Source: Bacillota bacterium
Lineage (GTDB): Bacteria; Bacillota; Dehalobacteriia; UBA4068
Direction of reading: 5' to 3'
Length of the DNA: 64,000 nt
NCBI GenBank assembly: GCA_024679955.1
Contig: JAILCQ010000021.1
Span: forward strand, 62,001-126,000
The position numbers and the translations under genes are program-made. Under the pieces are notes generated by a model that saw nothing but the letters and a program-made list of their open reading frames with translations, made no database searches and had not been told where the DNA came from. Below are positions 1 through 7,272 of this stretch, piece after piece (positions within the stretch are counted from its first letter, which is position 1; each line of letters opens with the position of its first letter).

Positions 1-71
1 CCAGCGGCATATGCTGTAAACAAGGGGAAAAGCTATACCCCATTTTAGGTGAAAGCGAGGAATGCTTATGA
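1..71 (+). CDS. C-terminal end of an upstream gene (partial)
   Basis: Reading from base 3, an open frame enters from the left edge and stops with TGA at 69-71. It ends in residues CCKQGEKLYPILGESEECL. The stop overlaps the ATG at 68 of the next gene in an ATGA arrangement, which is typical of translational coupling. Only about 22 residues are visible, so I cannot name the family. The overlap is the main reason to believe it is coding. Confidence 0.4.
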   Translation, partial: SGICCKQGEKLYPILGESEECL

Positions 72-1213
72 TATATTTGGACAATGCCGCCGGTACGCAT
101 CCCAAACCGGCGCCGGTGATCCGCTCTATGCAGGAAGCCTGCCGCAAATTCGGCGCCAATCCCGGCCGGGGTTGCTACCGGATGAGCAAACAAACCGCTT
201 ATATGGTAAATGAAACCCGAGAAAAGCTGGCCCGCTTCTTTCATATCGCCCGGCCGGAACGGATCGTCTTTACCGCCGGGGCCACCGCCAGTTTGAACAT
301 GGCCTTGTTCGGGCTGCTCAAGCCCGGCGATCATCTGCTGATCTCCTCCATGGAACACAACGCCCTGTGGCGGCCGGCCGCAGCCTTGGCCCGGGAAGGG
401 AAAATCAGCGTCAGCCAAATCCAAGCCGACAGCCAGGGCTATGTGCGCGCCGAAGATTTCGCCGCCGCTTTGCGGCCGCAAACCGCCCTGATCGCCTGTT
501 TGCACGGGAGCAATGTCAACGGCGCGGTGCAGCCCATCGCCGCCATAGGCGCGTTGGCCGCCGCCCATGGCATACCTTTTTTGGTAGACACGGCCCAAAG
601 CGCCGGTTTGCTGCCGGTGGACGTGGAACGGGATCATATCGATCTGCTGGCCGTGGCCGGACATAAATATCTATACGGCTTGCCGGGCAGCGGATTTTTA
701 TACGTTTCTCCCCGGGTGGAGCTCCGGCCACTGATCTACGGCGGCACCGGCAACAAAAGCGAAATGCCGGAACAGCCGGATTTTTATCCCGATCATCTGG
801 AATCCGGCAGCATCAATACCCTGGGCATAGCGGCGTTGAACGCAGCCGTGGATTTTATTCAAGATATAGGCCCGGAAACGCTGGCCGGGCATTGCCGGGA
901 ACTGAGCCAAAGCCTTCTGACCGATCTGGCCTGTATCCCAAGGCTAACGCTGCAAACCCCTACGGAAAAGGGCCTGCCGCTGCTGCCTGCGGTATCCTTC
1001 ACTCTGGCCCATCATACCCCGGAAGAAACCGCCGTGCTTTTGGATAAGGAATTCCATATCGCCGTGCGCTCCGGCTATCATTGCGCCCCTTTGGCCCATC
1101 AAACCCTGGGCACATTGGATGAGGGAACGGTGCGCCTTTCCCCCGGTTGGTTCAATACCGTGCCGGAGGTGAAACGCGCCGCCGCCGCCATCGCGCAAAT
1201 CGCCCGCCGCTGA
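68..1213 (+). CDS. Cysteine desulfurase-like class V aminotransferase
   Basis: A PLP-dependent fold-type I enzyme of 381 aa that probably removes sulfur (or selenium) from cysteine. The N-terminus MIYLDNAAGT, the PLP lysine in GHKYLYG (about K200) and the acceptor cysteine in RSGYHCAPLAHQTLGT (about C339) are the core signatures of the cysteine desulfurase family. The first ATG at 62 leaves only one base after the GAGG at 57-60. The ATG at 68 has a 7-base spacer, so 68 is preferred; it also overlaps the stop of the upstream frame. There is no IscU or SufU partner in view, so its sulfur acceptor is unknown. It differs from canonical IscS/NifS by the shorter C-terminal region. Confidence 0.88.
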   Translation: MIYLDNAAGTHPKPAPVIRSMQEACRKFGANPGRGCYRMSKQTAYMVNETREKLARFFHIARPERIVFTAGATASLNMALFGLLKPGDHLLISSMEHNALWRPAAALAREGKISVSQIQADSQGYVRAEDFAAALRPQTALIACLHGSNVNGAVQPIAAIGALAAAHGIPFLVDTAQSAGLLPVDVERDHIDLLAVAGHKYLYGLPGSGFLYVSPRVELRPLIYGGTGNKSEMPEQPDFYPDHLESGSINTLGIAALNAAVDFIQDIGPETLAGHCRELSQSLLTDLACIPRLTLQTPTEKGLPLLPAVSFTLAHHTPEETAVLLDKEFHIAVRSGYHCAPLAHQTLGTLDEGTVRLSPGWFNTVPEVKRAAAAIAQIARR

Positions 1214-1370
1214 CGCCATACAGGGCTTTGTGCAGCGCCACGAAAGCAACGGCCTGCGGCAAATATTTATTTGGTTATTTTAACATGACTCTGCCGATCT
1301 GTAAAGAAAAAACGCAATAAAATTCGCCGTCATTTTTACGTTTCCCAACCTGTACCTGCCGTTCTGTCAT

Positions 1371-1410
1371 CGGTTGAGGCTTTTTGATTTAAAACAAAAG
1401 CCTCAACCGG
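1371..1410. terminator. Strong 14-bp hairpin between convergent genes
   Basis: CGGTTGAGGCTTTT at 1371-1384 pairs with AAAAGCCTCAACCG at 1396-1409. It lies downstream of the cysteine desulfurase-like gene. The T-run is inside the stem rather than after it, so termination is likely but not certain. Confidence 0.55.
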
Positions 1411-1437
1411 CGTATCCGTTGGCCGGAGCCGCCAAAG

Positions 1438-1470
1438 ATAAAAAAACGGCCCGGCTTTTCCAGCCGGGCC
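1438..1470 (-). terminator. Rho-independent terminator of the TVP38 gene
   Basis: GGCCCGGC at 1448-1455 pairs with GCCGGGCC at 1463-1470. On the minus strand the stem is followed by a run of seven Ts (A-run at 1440-1446), right after the stop at 1497. Confidence 0.85.
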
Positions 1471-1496
1471 AAGGCAGCCGTTGTTCGGGCACAAAA

Positions 1497-2243
1497 TCAA
1501 TTGCATTCATCCGGCGTTTCTCCTTGCTTCTGCTGCTGCGCGGCGCAGATGCGCCGGTAGATCAGCAGCCCCAGGCCGCTGAGGCCCAGAGTAACGCCGA
1601 AGACGATGGCGGCGAACCAATAATTCTGCACGCCCAAAGCGTCGCCGCCCACGGTGGAGGTAATGATAGACGGCAGGCGGGCCACAGCGCTGATCAACAG
1701 CCAGGTCCCCGCTTTCATATCGGTAAGGCCCGCCACATAGCTGAGCAGATCCTTGGGGGTGCCGGGGATGAGGAAAATCAAAAAGAACAATGCGTCCCGC
1801 CGGGGAGAACGGTGCAAAAAACGCAGGGAACGGATCTTTTCTTTAGGGAAAAACACTTCCACCGCCTTCATGCCCCAGGTGCGTACAAAAAGAAAAACCA
1901 AAAAGCTGCCCAAAACCGCGCCGGTCCAACAAAGCAAGGTTCCTTCCGCCATGCCGAACGCATACCCCGCCGCCATTTCCAAAGGCTCGCCGGGAATAAC
2001 GGCTACGAATACCTGCAAAACCACCATGCCGATGAAGGCCAAGCGGCCCCAAAAGCCGTGTCCGTCCACCCAATCGCGGAATAGCTCCGGTTGGCCCAGC
2101 ATATGCAGCATCGGCCGGCCCACGAACCAGAATATCGCGGCGGTAAACAGAAGGAAAAGGCCTATAGCCCCGGCGGATATCGCTTTTTTTTGTTTTTCCG
2201 ACAATTGCCGTTTTGTTTTTTGCATGTCCCTGTCCAATATCAC
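1497..2243 (-). CDS. TVP38/TMEM64 (VTT/DedA-like) membrane protein
   Basis: A 248-aa integral membrane protein of the VTT (SNARE-associated/DedA-like) family. A basic N-terminus (KTKRQLSEKQKKAISAG) precedes a first membrane helix at about 25-45. A central GEPLEMAAGYAFG segment and FLIPGTPKDLLSYVAG near residue 155 are characteristic of TVP38 proteins, followed by a last helix near 205-230. Bacterial members have been linked to lipid scrambling or transport, but the substrate here is unknown. It is transcribed alone. A TATAAT (2286-2291 on the complement) with TTGCAT 15 bases upstream may be its promoter. Confidence 0.85.
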   Translation of the reverse strand: MILDRDMQKTKRQLSEKQKKAISAGAIGLFLLFTAAIFWFVGRPMLHMLGQPELFRDWVDGHGFWGRLAFIGMVVLQVFVAVIPGEPLEMAAGYAFGMAEGTLLCWTGAVLGSFLVFLFVRTWGMKAVEVFFPKEKIRSLRFLHRSPRRDALFFLIFLIPGTPKDLLSYVAGLTDMKAGTWLLISAVARLPSIITSTVGGDALGVQNYWFAAIVFGVTLGLSGLGLLIYRRICAAQQQKQGETPDECN

Positions 2244-2386
2244 TTATGTAAATCCACGGAAACGACGGCGACGGTATAAATCTATATTATAAACAATAGG
2301 CCAAATATGCAATAGCGGCGGCGTTAAATTTCGTTATAAATAATCATACTATCGTTTTATTATTTCGGTTTATCTCCTGGGGACGG

Positions 2387-2415
2387 TTTACCGCTGGGGG
2401 GCGGCATGCTATAAT
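2387..2415 (+). promoter_or_regulatory. Sigma-A-type promoter for lplA
   Basis: TTTACC at 2387-2392 and TATAAT at 2410-2415 with a 17-base spacer, about 50 bases before the lplA start. A TGC just before the -10 gives it an extended -10 character. Confidence 0.6.
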
Positions 2416-2464
2416 GCCTATAGGCGCCGGACGGTAAGGGCCGGCGGAAAGGAGGGGGACCGGG

Positions 2465-3454
2465 ATGGACAAAGCAGGGGATATTTATATTTCCACCTGT
2501 CATGACGTTTGGGCCAACCAAGCCTATGAGCAATGGCTTTTCCAAAATGTTCCCGGCGGCGGGCCCATCCTCTTCCTGTGGCAGAACCGCAGCGCGGTGG
2601 TGATGGGACGCCTGCAAAACCCTTGGCTGGAATGCGATTGGCAAAAGCTGAAGGCCCAAGGCGGGCAGCTGGCCCGGCGCATCAGCGGCGGCGGCGCGGT
2701 GTATCATGATATGGGAAACCTGAACTACACCTTTATCACCGGCAAAGCCGGCTACCGCCAGGAGCAGATCAACGATCTGCTATTGACTGCCCTGAAAGAG
2801 CTGGATATCCCGGCGGCGCTCAGCGGCCGCAACGACATCCTGGCGGCGGGGCGGAAATTTTCCGGCCAGGCTTTCGCCTTCAACCGGGAAAACGCCCTCC
2901 ATCACGGCACCCTGCTGATCCATGGCGATTTTGACAAAATGAACGCGTATTTGCATCCCCGGCCCCAAAAGCTGCAGGCCAAAGGCATCGCCTCCGTCCG
3001 CGCCCGGGTGGTCAACTTGCGGGAATTGCAGCCTTCCCTCAGCGTGGAGCAGGCAAAAGCCGCCCTGATCCGGGCCTTCGCCGCCGCTTATCCCGGCGGA
3101 GAAATCCGCGCGGTGGATACCCGGAGTGAGATCCCGGCGGAAAGCTATCGCCGTTTTTCCTCCTGGGAATGGATATTTGGCCAGGCCCCGCCCTTTGAAA
3201 GCCAATTGGAACAGGGCTTTCCCTGGGGAAACCTGCAAATGTACCTGCAGCCCCGGCAAGGCCTGATCCGCCAGGCGCAGCTGTACTCCGACGCTTTGGA
3301 CGCGGACTTTATCGAAGGCATTGCCGCCGCCCTGCAGGGCGTGGCCTATCGCAGCCGGGATATGGCGGAAGCCGTCGCCCGGCAGGCGGACAGCGGCCCC
3401 CGTAAGCAGATGGCGGAACAAATCGCCGCCTGGTTGGCGGAGCTTTCCCTTTAA
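2465..3454 (+). CDS. lplA: Lipoate-protein ligase A
   Basis: A 329-aa enzyme that activates free lipoate with ATP and attaches it to lysines of lipoyl domains (2-oxoacid dehydrogenases, glycine cleavage H protein). The BPL/LplA catalytic fold is visible: RRISGGGAVYHD at residues 71-82 is the nucleotide/lipoate loop, and AAGRKFSGQAF at about 127-137 carries the conserved lysine (about K131). The C-terminal 80 residues form the accessory domain of full-length LplA. A GGAGGGGG ribosome site lies just upstream. It is a single-gene unit. No lipoyl-carrying enzyme is in the window, which suggests scavenging of exogenous lipoate. Confidence 0.93.
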   Translation: MDKAGDIYISTCHDVWANQAYEQWLFQNVPGGGPILFLWQNRSAVVMGRLQNPWLECDWQKLKAQGGQLARRISGGGAVYHDMGNLNYTFITGKAGYRQEQINDLLLTALKELDIPAALSGRNDILAAGRKFSGQAFAFNRENALHHGTLLIHGDFDKMNAYLHPRPQKLQAKGIASVRARVVNLRELQPSLSVEQAKAALIRAFAAAYPGGEIRAVDTRSEIPAESYRRFSSWEWIFGQAPPFESQLEQGFPWGNLQMYLQPRQGLIRQAQLYSDALDADFIEGIAAALQGVAYRSRDMAEAVARQADSGPRKQMAEQIAAWLAELSL

Positions 3455-3533
3455 AAAATCCGGCGGCATATGCGCAAAAGAGAAAGAAAGGCCGCAAAAA
3501 GGCAGGGCTTTTTCTTCTTTTTTTAGGTTTGTA

Positions 3534-3562
3534 TTGCATTAGACGCCGTTTACCTATATAAT
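3534..3562 (+). promoter_or_regulatory. Promoter for the zinc-ribbon protein gene
   Basis: TTGCAT at 3534-3539 and TATAAT at 3557-3562, spacer 17 bases, 68 bases before the ATG at 3630. Confidence 0.75.
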
Positions 3563-3629
3563 AATAGCATGGTATCGCACTAATAAATATACATTTTTGC
3601 CTACAAACTATGGGAAAGGATGAACGCAA

Positions 3630-4472
3630 ATGATATGCCCAAATTGCAAAAATCATGTCGTTGAAGGAAGCGCTTATTGCAATAAATGCGGTATTGCTTT
3701 GCCCCCGGAAACCGAGGCGGCGGCTTCCCAGCCGGAATCCGTGGCCGCGGCGGTAATGGCAAGCCTTCTGCGCTCCACGTCTTCCTCTACGAACGATCCG
3801 GCTCAGCCGCAGGCCGAAGCTACAGCCGCCGCGCCCAAGCCGCAGCCGGAGGTGGATCTGCCCAAGCTGCAGCCCGAAGCCAATCTGCCCAAACCGCAGC
3901 CCGAGGCCAATTTGCCCAAACCGCAGCCCGAGGCCAATCTGCCCAAACCGCAACCCGAGGCCAATCTGCCCAAGCCGAAGGCCGCGTCTGCCAAACCGGG
4001 CAAAGCGCCGGCTGCCGATATCTTCACCGCCCGGGAAAGCGGCCCCGCCGCGCCGGCGGCGGAAAGCGAAACGACGGCTGCGCCCAGACCGGACTTTTTT
4101 GCGCCGGAACCGCTGTTTTCGCCGGTCAGCACCGGCAACTGGATACTCACCTTCCTGCTGCTGTTATTCGTTCCCCTGGCGGCGGCCGGCCTGTTCTATT
4201 TTATTACCGGCTATTGCCTGAAAAACCAAAGCCTGGCGGATTTCAGCGCCCTGGTTATCCCTGCCGTATTTGTGCTGATGCTGCTGTTCTACGCCTTTTT
4301 CCGCAGGATCAACCCCTCCAAGCGGAATTTCTTCCGGGCCGTACTGATCATCAGCCTGATCCTGCTGCTGGTAGGCGGCATACTCTTTGCCGTTTTCCGC
4401 TCCTATCTGCTCACCTATTTGAACGACATCATCAATGTGGAACATTTGAGCAACCTGCTGCACGTCTCCTGA
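3630..4472 (+). CDS. Zinc-ribbon, proline-rich repeat, membrane protein of unknown function
   Basis: A 280-aa protein with three visible parts. Residues 1-25 (MICPNCKNHVVEGSAYCNKCG) form a CxxC...CxxC zinc ribbon. Residues about 30-165 are low-complexity and Ala/Pro-rich, with five tandem copies of a nine-residue unit, KPQPEANLP (bases 3837-3971). The last third (about 170-275) has three hydrophobic helices: NWILTFLLLLFVPLAAAGLFYF, FSALVIPAVFVLMLLFYAFF and FRAVLIISLILLLVGGILFAVF. Zinc-ribbon plus membrane-helix proteins are common in Firmicutes and mostly uncharacterised. The zinc ribbon is probably cytoplasmic, on a flexible tether. It is followed after 35 bases by the FAD oxidoreductase gene, but I infer no shared function. 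Confidence 0.8.
   Translation: MICPNCKNHVVEGSAYCNKCGIALPPETEAAASQPESVAAAVMASLLRSTSSSTNDPAQPQAEATAAAPKPQPEVDLPKLQPEANLPKPQPEANLPKPQPEANLPKPQPEANLPKPKAASAKPGKAPAADIFTARESGPAAPAAESETTAAPRPDFFAPEPLFSPVSTGNWILTFLLLLFVPLAAAGLFYFITGYCLKNQSLADFSALVIPAVFVLMLLFYAFFRRINPSKRNFFRAVLIISLILLLVGGILFAVFRSYLLTYLNDIINVEHLSNLLHVS
3837..3971 (+). repeat. Five tandem 27-bp repeats inside the zinc-ribbon gene
   Basis: Copies begin at 3837, 3864, 3891, 3918 and 3945. The unit reads about AAACCGCAGCCCGAGGCCAA plus seven more bases. The third to fifth copies differ at only a few bases while the first two are more diverged, which suggests recent expansion. The period is a multiple of three, so copy number can change without breaking the frame. 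Confidence 0.93.
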
Positions 4473-4507
4473 TCCGCATAAGTTAAAAGCAAAGGGGGAA
4501 TACCTCT

Positions 4508-5656
4508 ATGGATGCCAAGCGTATCATCGTCATCGGCGGCGGTATCGCCGGCCTGTCGGCTGTACAAGCCGCCCGGGAAAAAGACGGAGAAGCCCGGATC
4601 CATCTGATCTGCGGCGAAAAAACGGTGCCCTATTACCGTACCAAGATCTACGATTTGTTGGGCGAAACCCCCTTGGACAAATTGTTTGTACGCAACTATC
4701 AATGGTTCATCGATAAAAACATCCAGGTGATCAACGGCCGGGTGACTGCCATAGACCGGGAGAACAAACAGATCCAATTGGCCGACGGCAGCAATCTGGC
4801 ATACGACGCACTGGTCATCGCCACCGGCGGCCAGGGCCGCCATCCTGCTTTGCCCGGTTCCGATCAGGAGCGGGTAACCACCTTCCGCACGGCGGCCGAC
4901 GTCCGCCGCCTGCGGGAATCGCCGGGGCCGGCGGTGATCATCGGCGGCGGGGTGCTGGGCCTGGAAGCCGCCTGGCATTTGTCCCTGAAGGGACGGCCGG
5001 TAACGGTGATCGAAAGAGGCGATTGGCTGCTGCAGCGGCAGCTGGATCCGGAAGCCGCCGCCTTTTTCCTGCGCATCGCCGAAAGCGCCGGTATCGGCAT
5101 TGCTTTGCGGGGCGACGTATCCTACATCGATGAAAAAAACGTCGTATTGACGGACAGCCGGGCTTTTGAAGCGGCAGCGGTCATTTTCGCCGCCGGCACA
5201 GAACCGGTGACCGGCCTGGCCCAGAACGCCGGCTTGGCCTGCGCCAAAGGCGTGGTGGTGGACGAGCATATGGCCACCGACGATCCTGGGGTTTTCGCCT
5301 GCGGCGATTGCGCGGAATTCCAGGGCCGTCTGGAAGGCCGCTGGCCGGTATCCATGGCTCAAGGGGCCGTAGCCGGAGAGAACGCCGCCGGCGGTTCCGC
5401 CGTCTACCGTCCCCAGCCTGCGCCCTATTTCATCAACGCCATGGGCGTGAACATTTGGTCCCAAGGGAATATCAACGGCGAAGATGCTTTCAGCTGCCGG
5501 GAAACCGCCGCCAAAAACTTCGCCAAACTGTTTTTCTCACCGGAACAAACCCTGCAGGGCGCGATCCTGATCGGCTCCACCGCCAAAGCGATGGAATTGA
5601 AAAAAGCCATAGATCAACATATGGCCAAAGCAGAAGCAATAAAGATATTGTCTTAG
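4508..5656 (+). CDS. FAD/NAD(P)-dependent pyridine nucleotide-disulfide oxidoreductase (rubredoxin/nitrite reductase type)
   Basis: A 382-aa flavoprotein with two Rossmann folds. The FAD site is IIVIGGGIAGLSA at about residues 6-18. The NAD(P)H site is AVIIGGGVLGLEAAWHL at about 145-161. The second FAD contact is GVFACGDCAEFQG near 262. It lacks the CxxC redox pair of glutathione or lipoamide reductases, so it matches the NADH:rubredoxin reductase / nitrite reductase-like class. The rubredoxin gene begins 30 bases downstream, so the simplest reading is NAD(P)H to flavin to rubredoxin electron transfer for oxygen or peroxide detoxification. The actual partner is an inference. Confidence 0.88.
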   Translation: MDAKRIIVIGGGIAGLSAVQAAREKDGEARIHLICGEKTVPYYRTKIYDLLGETPLDKLFVRNYQWFIDKNIQVINGRVTAIDRENKQIQLADGSNLAYDALVIATGGQGRHPALPGSDQERVTTFRTAADVRRLRESPGPAVIIGGGVLGLEAAWHLSLKGRPVTVIERGDWLLQRQLDPEAAAFFLRIAESAGIGIALRGDVSYIDEKNVVLTDSRAFEAAAVIFAAGTEPVTGLAQNAGLACAKGVVVDEHMATDDPGVFACGDCAEFQGRLEGRWPVSMAQGAVAGENAAGGSAVYRPQPAPYFINAMGVNIWSQGNINGEDAFSCRETAAKNFAKLFFSPEQTLQGAILIGSTAKAMELKKAIDQHMAKAEAIKILS

Positions 5657-5686
5657 CAAATCATAAAATTCACAGGAGGTTTCACC

Positions 5687-5824
5687 ATGGAGAAATATGT
5701 TTGTTCTTTATGCGGTTATGTGTATGACCCGGCGGAAAACGGCGGCGTAGCGTTCGCCGATTTGCCGGAGGATTGGGTTTGCCCGCTGTGCGGCGCGGCC
5801 AAAGACGCCTTTGAAGCCCAATAA
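5687..5824 (+). CDS. Rubredoxin, short form (45 aa)
   Basis: A small one-iron electron carrier. Four cysteines in two pairs (C6-SL-C9 and C32-PL-C35) bind iron, with conserved [24 protein letters not shown] and a closing KDAFE. At 45 residues it is about seven to nine shorter than typical 52-54 residue rubredoxins. The missing part is the loop usually reading NGI-PGT between the first pair and DLP. A 45-residue form with the same kind of loop deletion is known from Desulfovibrio desulfuricans. AGGAGG at 5674-5679 sits seven bases before the ATG. It follows the flavoprotein reductase and ends at a strong terminator. Confidence 0.93.
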   Translation: MEKYVCSLCGYVYDPAENGGVAFADLPEDWVCPLCGAAKDAFEAQ

Positions 5825-5843
5825 GCTGCCGCGATCCAAATGC

Positions 5844-5884
5844 AAACAGCCGAAACCTCTTTCTCGGGGTTTCGGCTGTTTTTG
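5844..5884 (+). terminator. Terminator after rubredoxin
   Basis: AAACAGCCGAAACC at 5844-5857 pairs with GGTTTCGGCTGTTT at 5868-5881, followed by Ts. It closes the reductase-rubredoxin unit. Confidence 0.88.
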
Positions 5885-5989
5885 TCAGGGGCAGGATTTA
5901 TTCTTCCCTTCACAGAAGAATGGGCGGTAGCAGAACCATACGAAAGCAAGTATGGAAAAAGGCCATAAAATGCCATGCGGGAGAAAGCC

Positions 5990-6628
5990 ATGCAGGAAAA
6001 TCAATATTTTGCAGCCATACTGTTGAACGGCGGCCAGTCCCAACGCCTGGGTATGGATAAAAGCGGCCTGACCCTGGACGGCCTGCCGCTGGCCGCGGAA
6101 AATTTCCAACGCTGGCAGGGTTTGTTTGCGGATATCATCATCGTAGGCAAGGAAATACCGCTGCCGGAAAGCGCCGTGACCGTCCAGGATATTTTTCCCG
6201 GCAGCGGGCCTTTGGCCGGCGTGCATGCCGGTTTGACCGCCTCCCGCCGTCCCTACAATCTGGCGGTGGCCTGCGATATGCCGCTGATCCCCCGGGACTT
6301 GATCCGCCGCCTGCTGCGAGAGGCGCTGCAAAGCCGGGCCGAAATCGTCGCCTGCCGCAGCGCCGGCGGGAAGATACAACCCGTATGCGCCGTATACGCC
6401 CAAAGCTGCCGGGACAAAGCGGCGGACTTGCTGCGCCGGGGCAAACGCAGCCTTATGGCCCTATTCGATATCTGCCAATGCCGGTATGTGGATACGGCGC
6501 AAGAATTGTTCAATATCAATACGCCGGCGGACGCGGCCCGCTTCGCCGCCCTCCACCCCCAACGCCGGCTGAATTATCCGCCGGACGCAGAAGGCCTGGA
6601 TGAAACGGCGGAAAAGAAAACAGAATAA
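5990..6628 (+). CDS. mobA: Molybdenum cofactor guanylyltransferase MobA
   Basis: A 212-aa nucleotidyltransferase that adds GMP to molybdopterin to form the guanine dinucleotide cofactor. It opens with the glycosyltransferase-like signature FAAILLNGGQSQRLGMDKS. The metal-binding region VACDMPLIPRDLIRRLL follows at about 95-110, and the C-terminal INTPADAARF is typical of MobA. An in-frame ATG at 5975 exists, but a GGGAG at 5979-5983 lies six bases before the ATG at 5990, so 5990 is preferred. No molybdoenzyme is in the window. Confidence 0.9.
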   Translation: MQENQYFAAILLNGGQSQRLGMDKSGLTLDGLPLAAENFQRWQGLFADIIIVGKEIPLPESAVTVQDIFPGSGPLAGVHAGLTASRRPYNLAVACDMPLIPRDLIRRLLREALQSRAEIVACRSAGGKIQPVCAVYAQSCRDKAADLLRRGKRSLMALFDICQCRYVDTAQELFNINTPADAARFAALHPQRRLNYPPDAEGLDETAEKKTE

Positions 6629-6666
6629 CGATAGAAAAAGTCCGGATGCGCCGCTCAAATTGCCTC

Positions 6667-6694
6667 TTGACAAAAGCCTTCTCCCTGTTATAAT
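6667..6694 (+). promoter_or_regulatory. Consensus promoter of the ctsR-clpC operon
   Basis: TTGACA at 6667-6672 and TATAAT at 6689-6694, spacer 16 bases. Both boxes match consensus exactly. The predicted start is near 6701, immediately before the CtsR operator. Confidence 0.9.
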
Positions 6695-6706
6695 AAAGTC
6701 AGGAAT

Positions 6707-6731
6707 AGTCAAAAGGTCAAAGGCAGTCAAA
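6707..6731 (+). promoter_or_regulatory. CtsR operator with three direct heptads
   Basis: AGTCAAA at 6707-6713, GGTCAAA at 6715-6721 and AGTCAAA at 6725-6731. The second and third form the standard CtsR box (two heptads separated by three bases). The first adds an extra half-site one base away. The site lies just downstream of the predicted transcription start, so bound CtsR would block its own operon. Confidence 0.93.
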
Positions 6732-6756
6732 AAAACAGAAAAGGAGCGTCGGCATC

Positions 6757-7224
6757 GTGAGCACCATCGCCAATCAAATCGAAGCGTATATCAAAAGGCT
6801 GCTGGCGGCGTCGGAAAACGGCGTGTTGGAATTAAAACGCAGCGATCTGGCGGAAATCTTTATGTGCGTCCCCTCCCAAATCAATTACGTCCTGTCTACC
6901 CGTTTTTCCAGCAGCCAGGGGTATTTGATAGAAAGCCGCCGGGGAGGCGGCGGCTATGTGCGCATCATCAAGCTGGGCAAGGACGGCGGCAACGACTTGA
7001 TCGCTTTATTGAACAACGCCAAGGGACAACGGGTGTCCCGGCAGGCGGGAGAAAAACTGATCCAGCGTCTGACGGAAGAAGAATTCATCAGCCAAAGGGA
7101 AGCGATGATGCTTTTGGCTTTGACAGACGACAATGTTTTGAAAGAAAGCGGCGACCCGGAACGGTTGCGGGGCGATCTGTTGAATCATTTGCTTCTGCTG
7201 CTCCTCAGGGACGATTTTAGTTGA
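6757..7224 (+). CDS. ctsR: CtsR, repressor of class III heat-shock genes
   Basis: A 155-aa winged-helix repressor of clp genes. It starts with GTG; AAGGAG lies about ten bases upstream. The N-terminal DNA-binding half reads SDLAEIFMCVPSQINYVLSTRF, with the glycine-rich heat-sensing wing RRGGGGYVRIIKL at about 61-73. The C-terminal dimerisation region contains ISQREAMMLLALTDD. Autoregulation is strongly suggested by the operator at 6707-6731. In Bacillus the next genes are mcsA, mcsB and clpC; here only clpC follows, 48 bases away, and it carries an McsA-like head. Confidence 0.96.
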   Translation: MSTIANQIEAYIKRLLAASENGVLELKRSDLAEIFMCVPSQINYVLSTRFSSSQGYLIESRRGGGGYVRIIKLGKDGGNDLIALLNNAKGQRVSRQAGEKLIQRLTEEEFISQREAMMLLALTDDNVLKESGDPERLRGDLLNHLLLLLLRDDFS

Positions 7225-7272
7225 GCGCGGTACGCATCCTATACCATACAGCATAAATGCGGAGGAACAACT

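Noticed and set aside
1374..2084. 236-aa plus-strand frame
   Set aside because: It is antisense to the TVP38 gene and begins inside a terminator hairpin.
3837..3971. Regular short repeats that could suggest a CRISPR array
   Set aside because: The units are directly adjacent without spacers, in frame, and inside a coding sequence. The same applies to 42363-42629.
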